From positions 1-5,521 of the forward strand of contig CAIKYN010000403.1 in the NCBI GenBank assembly GCA_903831635.1: a DNA stretch of 5,521 nt, given 5' to 3'. Of this stretch, positions 1 to 4,617 are shown piece by piece. The notes under the pieces are model-generated. The model had not been told where the DNA came from. It made no database searches and saw only the letters and a list, made by a program, of their open reading frames with translations. Position numbers and translations under genes: made by a program. Each line of letters starts with the position of its first letter. Positions within the stretch are counted from its first letter, which is position 1. Origin of the DNA: an uncultured Spartobacteria bacterium. GTDB lineage: Bacteria; Verrucomicrobiota; Verrucomicrobiia; Chthoniobacterales; UBA6821.

Positions 1-113
1 CGCTCTCCCACCCCCTTGAAGGCCTTTGCCGTGTCGAGGATCGTGATCAACTCCTCGGGGGTGTGATCCGCAAGGGCGCAGAGATCCTTATGCTTCCAAA
101 GTTGCGTGGTCAT
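1..113 (-). CDS. pyrB: Aspartate carbamoyltransferase, N-terminal fragment (cut by left edge)
   Basis: The first 37 codons of a gene leaving the window on the left. The translation starts MTTQLWKHKDLCALADHT and continues PEELITILDTAKAFKGVGE. This is the usual opening of the catalytic subunit of aspartate carbamoyltransferase: a 'KDL..L.D.T.EE...IL' helix and then a 'TAKAFK' helix that forms part of the carbamoyl-phosphate domain. The enzyme joins carbamoyl phosphate to aspartate, the committed step of pyrimidine synthesis, in the cytoplasm. The ATG overlaps the pyrR stop as ATGA, so translation is probably coupled, and no Shine-Dalgarno sequence precedes it. The pyrR-pyrB order is a classic arrangement and strongly supports the call. 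The related ornithine carbamoyltransferase has a similar fold but is less likely beside pyrR. The active-site motifs lie outside the window and cannot be checked. Confidence 0.88.
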   Translation of the reverse strand, partial: MTTQLWKHKDLCALADHTPEELITILDTAKAFKGVGE

Positions 114-745
114 GATTGAGAAGAGGAAGTTGCTTGCTGAATCCTCGTGTGAACAAGGGCCACCGAATCAGGAACATTGTCGATCTCCTCAAACCGGACC
201 CTGATCCGATCGGAAAAAGACGTGGGCACGTTCTTGCCGACAAAGTCTGCGCGGATCGGTAGTTCGCGGTGACCGCGATCGACCAGAGCCGCCAACTGGA
301 TCCGTGAAGGGCGACCAAAGGAGGCGATGGCATCCATGGCGGCACGGCAACTGCGACCAGTGTAGAGGACATCATCAATCAGCACCAAGGGGCGGCCGTC
401 GAGATCCAGCGGAAGTTCCGTTGGCTCCAGAGCGCTCAGACTGATCCTTGTGGCAAGATCGTCACGATGCATGGAGACATCCACAACTCCCAACTCCGGA
501 GTGATCCCCTCAATCTCGGCAATGTGAGAGGCGATGCGACTTGCGATAATTTTTCCCCGTGTGGGAATTCCTGCAATGACCAATCGTGAAAGATCCTGAT
601 TCTGCTCGATGATCTCGTGGGAGATGCGACGGATTGCCTTGCGGATTGAGTCCGCATCCATGACCAGGGAGAGCTCTCCCAACGCACCCGCTGGAAGAGG
701 CTGAGATAAGCTAACGGGCGTCTTGGTTGATTCGGTTGGTTTCAT
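110..745 (-). CDS. pyrR: PyrR: pyrimidine regulator / uracil phosphoribosyltransferase
   Basis: A 211-residue member of the PyrR family of type I phosphoribosyltransferases. The PRPP-binding loop VLIDDVLYTGR is at residues 121-131. Other family landmarks are VIAGIPTRG (56-64), DVSMHRDDL (89-97, usually D-I-[TS]-x-Y-R-D-D-L) and DRGHRELPIRADFVGKNVPT (156-175). In many bacteria PyrR binds pyr mRNA or leader RNA in response to UMP and also makes UMP from uracil and PRPP. Which role it has here cannot be read from the sequence. Typical PyrR is about 180 residues. The extra length is an N-terminal stretch of about 28 residues rich in Ser, Thr and Pro. The ATG at 745 is preceded by AAGGA only 2 bases away, which is unusually close. 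An internal ATG at 661 would give a 183-residue protein of normal size. The stop overlaps the pyrB start. I see no clear attenuator hairpin in the 65 bases upstream. Confidence 0.95.
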   Translation of the reverse strand: MKPTESTKTPVSLSQPLPAGALGELSLVMDADSIRKAIRRISHEIIEQNQDLSRLVIAGIPTRGKIIASRIASHIAEIEGITPELGVVDVSMHRDDLATRISLSALEPTELPLDLDGRPLVLIDDVLYTGRSCRAAMDAIASFGRPSRIQLAALVDRGHRELPIRADFVGKNVPTSFSDRIRVRFEEIDNVPDSVALVHTRIQQATSSSQS

Positions 746-810
746 GATCCTTGGTGGTCTCGCGGGGCCCCCTTAAAGGAAATAGAGAAGAGGAAATGGA
801 GAAGTAGTGG

Positions 811-1035
811 CTAGCCGGATGTTTTTTTGGCTGCTGCACGGGCCTGACGCCAAGAGGTGCGATGCTTCGTCATCCAATCGAGAAGTGCCTTTTCAAATCC
901 AATGTCACGACCATGCTTCTCACTTTCGCACCATTTGTGCCGGAGAATTTCCTCCCTTTCCGCTTGGAACTCCCTGTAGAGGGTGGAGTTCCTGAGCAGA
1001 TCACCTGCATCGCTTGATGCTGGGTTTCGTGTCAT
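811..1035 (-). CDS. Uncharacterised 74-residue basic protein
   Basis: A short protein from an ATG at 1035. I do not recognise a named family with certainty. The core, residues 20-63, looks like a real folded unit: YREFQAEREEILRHKW, then a 'SEKHGRDIGFEKALLDW' segment, then KHRTSWRQAR. The spacing of charged and aromatic residues suggests three helices. The 'HKW..SEK.GRDIG.E.A..DW...HR..WR' pattern resembles short conserved bacterial proteins of unknown function, but that is from memory. The tail is basic (RAAAKKTSG). There is no signal peptide or membrane segment. A longer reading from a TTG at 1071 is possible, but that TTG is the first half of a near-consensus promoter -35 box, and the added residues (MTPLGPSGNIYS) look non-coding. 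The gene lies between an ABC transporter and pyrR, 65 bases before pyrR, and may be co-transcribed with it. The function is unknown. Confidence 0.75.
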   Translation of the reverse strand: MTRNPASSDAGDLLRNSTLYREFQAEREEILRHKWCESEKHGRDIGFEKALLDWMTKHRTSWRQARAAAKKTSG

Positions 1036-1042
1036 TGAATAG

Positions 1043-1071
1043 ATATTACCGGAGGGACCCAAGGGAGTCAA
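1043..1071 (-). promoter_or_regulatory. Near-consensus sigma-70-type promoter for the 74-residue gene (and perhaps pyrR-pyrB)
   Basis: Read on the minus strand, TTGACT (1071-1066) is followed by exactly 17 bases and then TAATAT (1048-1043). The -35 matches TTGACA at five of six positions, the -10 matches TATAAT at four of six, and the spacing is optimal. Only seven bases (CTATTCA) separate the -10 box from the ATG at 1035. The expected transcription start is therefore at 1036-1035, giving a leaderless or almost leaderless mRNA. The promoter lies just after the ABC transporter stop. No terminator is visible before pyrR, so it could serve the downstream pyr genes as well. Confidence 0.72.
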
Positions 1072-1078
1072 CCTTCAC

Positions 1079-2908
1079 TCACTCCATTCGTGTCTTCAGG
1101 CACCCCTGATAAGCCAGCAGGATACCTACCCCGATGTGAATACCAAGCACCCAGAGACAGAGGGGCGTGAGGGAGAGGCTAGTCTGAATCACCATGACGA
1201 CGATGTCGTAGTACCGCTCCCCTCTGAGAGATTGCAGGATTCCAGACCAACTCCAGTAGGCAGCAATGAAGGGACGCGCGATCATTCCCAACCAAGAGGG
1301 TAGAGCCAGGACGGCGCCGGAGAGAGGCAACTGGAAACCGACCAGATAAATGGATGCCATGGATGCCTGTTCCGCAGTCGACATGAAGGAGGAAATGGCA
1401 AGACAGATCGATGTCATTGCTGCATTGACCAGAAAGAGGAAAAGCAACTGTGAAGGCAAATCACCTGGGAAAGCGCACGTATAATGAATGAAGAGTCCCA
1501 TCCAGAGGGACTGGATCGCGGAGAGAATACCAAGGAATAGAATCTTGCTGGCGATGTAGGCGGCAGGACTCAAGCCGGAGAGTTTCTCCTTCTCGAAGAT
1601 CTGGCGCTCCGCGGCGATTTCACGGCCAGAATTATTGGCCCCCATGAGGGTCAGGAGGATGACCTCGAACATCACGATTCCTGAGACCAGGCTCCCGACC
1701 TTGCTTGCCTGGATCAAAAAATCGCGGGCCTCGGTGAGTTGCTGGATGACATTAAGATCCAGACCCATGCCAAGGTTTCTGATCTGAGGAAGCCCATTCC
1801 AACCGAAGACAGCAACCAGGCAGGGGAAGCCGAACACAAGGCCAGCCTGGAGCCAGAGCTGTGCCTTGCTTCTCAGAAAGATGCGAAGACGACGCTCGAC
1901 CAGTGTCACCAGTTGGGACAGGGGTGCAGGATGAGAAGGATCATGCCCATCAGGACTCGTTTCTTGGCCAGTGTTATCCTCCGTTTTGAGCATCTTGGCT
2001 CCACATTCCCTGCAATACATGGCCCCGGCAGGATATTCGGAGCGACACTCCGGACAGATCACGGAAGCGACGACTTCCTTAACCTCGGAAAAAACACGTT
2101 CAGTTGCTTGCTCGCGGGTGCCTTGCAGGAAGGAATCCGAGTGCTTCATCCAAGAGGCCTGCCACCCCTCCGGTTCGCGACTCTCCAACTGGGCATAGAT
2201 AAGTCCGGGATCCTCCACCCGAAAATAATGGGCGAGATGATCAGGAGGCCCGGCATAAGTAAGAACTCCCCGGTAGAGGACAACCACAGCATCGTAGGAA
2301 GAGAGATGCTTGAGACTATGGGTGACGGAGATGACCAATCTGTTTCCATCTCGGGCAACATTCCGAAGGAGATTCACAATCTCGTCCTCAGAGCGTGGGT
2401 CCAAGCCGCTCGTGACCTCGTCACAAAGAAGAATCGGAGGACTGCTTACCAGCTCCATCGCGAGAGCCAAACGGCGCTTCTGTCCTCCCGAGAGAACCTT
2501 CACGGGACGCTCACGGAACTCTCCCATGCCAACTTCCCCGAGCAGACGCTCCACCATCTTTTCCCGCTCCTCTCCAGTCTGTCCACTGACCCGCAGTCTG
2601 GCGGAATACTCCACGCACTCCCCCACCGTCAGGTCCTCATAGGCGATGCTAAACTGTGGCACATAGCCGAATTCCGAAGGATTGAAATCATCCTCCGCCA
2701 GGTTCCGACCATCCCAATGGATGGTTCCTTCCTCCTCACCCGAGGCGATGCCGGCAATCATCTTCAAGAGGGTGCTTTTTCCACAACCGGAGGGACCAAT
2801 CACGGCGATGAACTCTCCCCGTTGGAATGAGGCGGAAATCTTGGAAAGAAGCCGGGGGGAGTCCTCTTCAGCTCCGAGAGTCAGGGACAATTGATCGAGG
2901 GAGAGCAT
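1079..2908 (-). CDS. ABCG/White-type ABC transporter half-molecule (ATPase + zinc-ribbon-like linker + permease)
   Basis: A 609-residue fused transporter, counted from the ATG at 2908. The N-terminal ATPase has Walker A GPSGCGKST (38-46), Q-loop VPQ (Gln85), signature LSGGQKRRL (139-147), Walker B ILLCDE with catalytic Glu164, the D-loop SGLD, and switch His197. The C-terminal part is an ABC2-type membrane domain with about six segments near residues 351-370, 404-424, 451-474, 487-509, 517-536 and 581-603. The cytosolic stretch NNSGREIAAERQIFEKEKLS before the third segment is the pattern typical of ABCG permeases. Between the domains, about residues 232-335 form a linker with a four-cysteine motif. 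As a half-transporter it should dimerise in the inner membrane and move an unknown, probably lipophilic, substrate outward. A GTG at 2965 would add 19 residues (MDRAGSLAETSLWRLVWRL), but family proteins usually begin close to the 'LSLDQLSL' strand, so ATG 2908 is preferred. Neither start has a Shine-Dalgarno sequence. Confidence 0.92.
   Translation of the reverse strand: MLSLDQLSLTLGAEEDSPRLLSKISASFQRGEFIAVIGPSGCGKSTLLKMIAGIASGEEEGTIHWDGRNLAEDDFNPSEFGYVPQFSIAYEDLTVGECVEYSARLRVSGQTGEEREKMVERLLGEVGMGEFRERPVKVLSGGQKRRLALAMELVSSPPILLCDEVTSGLDPRSEDEIVNLLRNVARDGNRLVISVTHSLKHLSSYDAVVVLYRGVLTYAGPPDHLAHYFRVEDPGLIYAQLESREPEGWQASWMKHSDSFLQGTREQATERVFSEVKEVVASVICPECRSEYPAGAMYCRECGAKMLKTEDNTGQETSPDGHDPSHPAPLSQLVTLVERRLRIFLRSKAQLWLQAGLVFGFPCLVAVFGWNGLPQIRNLGMGLDLNVIQQLTEARDFLIQASKVGSLVSGIVMFEVILLTLMGANNSGREIAAERQIFEKEKLSGLSPAAYIASKILFLGILSAIQSLWMGLFIHYTCAFPGDLPSQLLFLFLVNAAMTSICLAISSFMSTAEQASMASIYLVGFQLPLSGAVLALPSWLGMIARPFIAAYWSWSGILQSLRGERYYDIVVMVIQTSLSLTPLCLWVLGIHIGVGILLAYQGCLKTRME
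2003..2056 (-). other. Zinc-ribbon-like motif encoded inside the ABC transporter linker
   Basis: The segment encodes CPECRSEYPAGAMYCREC, a C-x2-C-x10-C-x2-C arrangement (Cys285, 288, 299 and 302 of the 609-residue protein) followed by GAKM. The knuckles CPEC and CRECG with a Tyr before the second pair are typical of small zinc ribbons. It lies after the end of the ATPase domain and before a Pro/Ser/Asp-rich stretch that leads to the first membrane segment, so it should be cytosolic. Metal binding is inferred from the spacing. Confidence 0.8.
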
Positions 2909-2909
2909 C

Positions 2910-2929
2910 AATCGCCAAACTAATCGCCA
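2910..2929 (-). repeat. Two copies of TGGCGATT, 12 bases apart, just upstream of the transporter ATG
   Basis: On the minus strand the 24 bases ending in the start codon are two 12-base units, TGGCGATTAGTT and TGGCGATTGATG, identical in their first eight bases. The second unit contains the preferred ATG at 2908. This could be a tandem duplication or a paired protein-binding site. In the longer GTG-2965 reading it encodes the repeated tripeptide Trp-Arg-Leu. Confidence 0.5.
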
Positions 2930-2997
2930 GAGGGATGTTTCCGCAAGTGATCCTGCACGATCCACGTGGCCATCTGTTGATGGTAGTTTTGAACGTA

Positions 2998-3003
2998 ATC
3001 ATA
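2998..3003 (-). promoter_or_regulatory. Possible -10 box (TATGAT) for the ABC transporter
   Basis: On the minus strand TATGAT matches the -10 consensus at five of six positions and is about 90 bases upstream of the preferred transporter start. No good -35 box is found 16-18 bases before it, so this is only a candidate. It lies in the divergent region 2909-3047, which contains no gene. Confidence 0.25.
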
Positions 3004-3013
3004 CCGGCAAGCC

Positions 3014-3041
3014 TTGCGCCATCGCATCTCTTCCTTAAAAT
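3014..3041 (+). promoter_or_regulatory. Possible promoter for proC
   Basis: TTGCGC (3014-3019), a 16-base spacer, and TAAAAT (3036-3041). The -10 matches five of six consensus bases but the -35 only three. The proC ATG begins seven bases after the -10, again a leaderless-type geometry. The -10 lies inside a small dyad, CCTTA-AAA-TAAGG (3033-3045), which could be an operator or chance. Confidence 0.35.
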
Positions 3042-3047
3042 AAGGTC

Positions 3048-3860
3048 ATGAATTACGCAGTGCTTGGAGCCGGGAAAATGGGAGGAGCTCTCGTCCGTGG
3101 GATGCTGGCCTCCGGTCTTACCAAAGGAGATCGGGTTACTGTTTCGGCGAAGACCCCAGAATCAGCCGCGAAGACAGCCTCTGCACTCGGCGTGAAGTCT
3201 GCCGTATCAAACGCAGAGGCACTCCGTGATGCAGGAATCGTCTTTCTCTGCGTGAAACCGGCACAAGCCTCAGCAGTCCTAGCTTCCGTCGCCGCTGAAC
3301 TTGAGGGAAAGCTCCTGATTTCGATCGTCGCAGGAATCCGATCCGAGAAGCTTTTTCAAGCGACCGAGGGGAAAGCGAGAGTCATTCGCTCCATGCCGAA
3401 CACGGCAGTCCGACTTCGCAAGGGCATCACCGCACTGGCCCCCCACCCCTCCAGCAACGAGGAGGATCTCAAGGCGGCATCGGCGATTTTTTCTTCTGTG
3501 GGATCAGCGCTTGTCGTCCGAGAGGATGATCTGGACGCCGTGACTGCCGTGAGTGGAAGTGGTCCGGCTTTTGCCCTGCTGATGCTGGAAGCCATGGCGC
3601 AGGGTGGTATCGACGGGGGCTTGGAACCTGAGATTGCAAAGACCCTTGCTGCTGGAGCCCTCGCCGCAGCTGCCGCTCTCGTGAATGAAACCGGTGAAAC
3701 TCCGCTGGCCCTGCGTGCAGAAATCACCAGTCCTGCCGGAACTACAGCCGCCGGGCTTGGGGTGTTGGAGCAAAAGGACTTCCCGGGAATCGTTCGTGAT
3801 TCGATACGGGCTGCCAGAAATCGCTCTATTGAGCTCTCCTCGCCTAAGTCATCATCATGA
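3048..3860 (+). CDS. proC: Pyrroline-5-carboxylate reductase
   Basis: A 270-residue protein of standard length for this family. It reduces 1-pyrroline-5-carboxylate to L-proline with NAD(P)H in the cytoplasm, the last step of proline synthesis. The N-terminal Rossmann fold starts AVLGAGKMGGALVRGML (4-20), followed by FLCVKPAQ (66-73), SIVAGI (92-97) and RSMPNTA (114-120). The C-terminal helical dimerisation and substrate domain has AVSGSGPAFALLMLEAMAQG (167-186) and the family signature ITSPAGTTAAGLGVLE (226-241). All key residues appear intact. ATG 3048 is the clear start because the Rossmann strand begins at residue 3. An AAGG sits only two bases before it, too close for a normal ribosome binding site. 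The last codons overlap the ATG of the next gene as ATGA, so the two are probably translated as a coupled pair. The Ser/Lys-rich tail after residue 263 is not conserved in the family. Confidence 0.97.
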   Translation: MNYAVLGAGKMGGALVRGMLASGLTKGDRVTVSAKTPESAAKTASALGVKSAVSNAEALRDAGIVFLCVKPAQASAVLASVAAELEGKLLISIVAGIRSEKLFQATEGKARVIRSMPNTAVRLRKGITALAPHPSSNEEDLKAASAIFSSVGSALVVREDDLDAVTAVSGSGPAFALLMLEAMAQGGIDGGLEPEIAKTLAAGALAAAAALVNETGETPLALRAEITSPAGTTAAGLGVLEQKDFPGIVRDSIRAARNRSIELSSPKSSS

Positions 3861-4561
3861 GAAGAGCGATTACCCTTGGGGCTCTCGTGATCATTCTCGG
3901 AAGTTGTGGCCAAACAACCGTTGCCACGGGGGCTCCAGAAGCCTCCCCAAGTGAGATGCCTACGGAAGTTCTCTCTCTACGGAAGGAAGCGGAGAGGGCA
4001 TTCGCTGCAGGAAGCCTGAATAAGGCCGACAGTCTCTACTCCAGTGCTCTCGGCATCACCCCCAAGATCCCCTCTCTTTTAGTCAGTGCTGCAGCTGTGA
4101 AGACACGACTAGGGAAGCTTGAGGAGTCCAGAAAAATGCTCAGGGAAGCCCTCTCCCTCGATCTGGATAATGCCGCTGCCTGGAAATTGCTCGGAATGAA
4201 TGCCCTGGAACAAAAACGGGATGAGGAAGCCTTTGCCTGCCTTGCGCAAGCAACCCTTCATGACGAGAGCAATCCCCGAGCGCACAACTATCTCGGCATG
4301 GCGGCAGGTCGCAAGGGCTGGGGAGAGGCTTCGGAGCAAGAGCTTCGCCGAGCTGTCGAACTTGACCCTAACTATGCGGATGCGAACTTCAATCTGGCCG
4401 TGCTCTATCTGGGGAGGACTCCCCCGCTGATCGAGTTGGCCAGACGACATTATCAGCGCGCTTTGGATCTCGGAGCCCAACGCGATCCGGCAATCGAAAC
4501 CCTCATTGCCAAAGCAGTTGCAAGCCAGCCCTCTGATTCACCAAAATCATCACTTCCTTAG
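3857..4561 (+). CDS. TPR-repeat lipoprotein
   Basis: A 234-residue predicted lipoprotein. The start has two arginines, a hydrophobic stretch and the lipobox LGSC, with Cys17 as the lipidated residue, so it should be anchored in the cell envelope after export. Residues 18-36 are a Thr/Ala/Pro/Ser-rich linker. From about residue 37 to 205 there are five TPR-like helix pairs. Examples are AWKLLGMNALEQKRDEEAFA (108-127), AHNYLGMAAGRKGWGEASEQ (142-161) with AVELDPN after it, and ANFNLAVLYL (176-185) leading into ELARRHYQRALDLGA (193-207). The last repeat has a short insert (GRTPPLI) between its helices. TPR domains bind other proteins, so an adaptor or assembly role at the envelope is likely, but no partner is known. 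The gene overlaps proC by four bases and is followed by a peptidoglycan carboxypeptidase, which suggests a role in wall or envelope upkeep. No Shine-Dalgarno sequence is seen. Confidence 0.88.
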   Translation: MRRAITLGALVIILGSCGQTTVATGAPEASPSEMPTEVLSLRKEAERAFAAGSLNKADSLYSSALGITPKIPSLLVSAAAVKTRLGKLEESRKMLREALSLDLDNAAAWKLLGMNALEQKRDEEAFACLAQATLHDESNPRAHNYLGMAAGRKGWGEASEQELRRAVELDPNYADANFNLAVLYLGRTPPLIELARRHYQRALDLGAQRDPAIETLIAKAVASQPSDSPKSSLP

Positions 4562-4617
4562 CACGTCCTTTTTCCCACATCATTTTACGTACAGAATACT
4601 CACGCTCCACTCGCCTC

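Noticed and set aside
667..680. Perfect 14-base palindrome GGGAGAGCTCTCCC inside pyrR, near the alternative start
   Set aside because: A perfect 14-base palindrome is expected by chance about once in every three windows of this size, and it lies in coding sequence with no loop for a hairpin.
746..810. Possible PyrR-responsive attenuator before pyrR
   Set aside because: The region is pyrimidine-rich on the coding strand and has a loopless GGGGGCCCC run, but no stem-loop followed by a U tract and no recognisable PyrR binding loop.
1739..2830. A 363-codon open frame on the plus strand, antisense to the ABC transporter
   Set aside because: It lies wholly opposite a gene with intact ABC motifs. 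Its translation shows no recognisable domain and has the scattered His/Pro/Arg composition of a shadow frame.
3356..3913. A 185-codon minus-strand open frame opposite proC
   Set aside because: proC has every family motif in this stretch. The antisense product is a Ser/Ala/Arg/Pro-rich string typical of a reverse-strand shadow.
3837..4561. Similar C-terminal ends of ProC (SSPKSSS) and the TPR lipoprotein (DSPKSSLP)
   Set aside because: The codons differ and the segments are short and low in complexity, so a chance resemblance is more likely than a shared tag.
4562..4617. Possible terminator or promoter between the TPR lipoprotein and the carboxypeptidase
   Set aside because: There is a T run (4569-4573) but no stem before it, and no -35/-10 pair better than chance.
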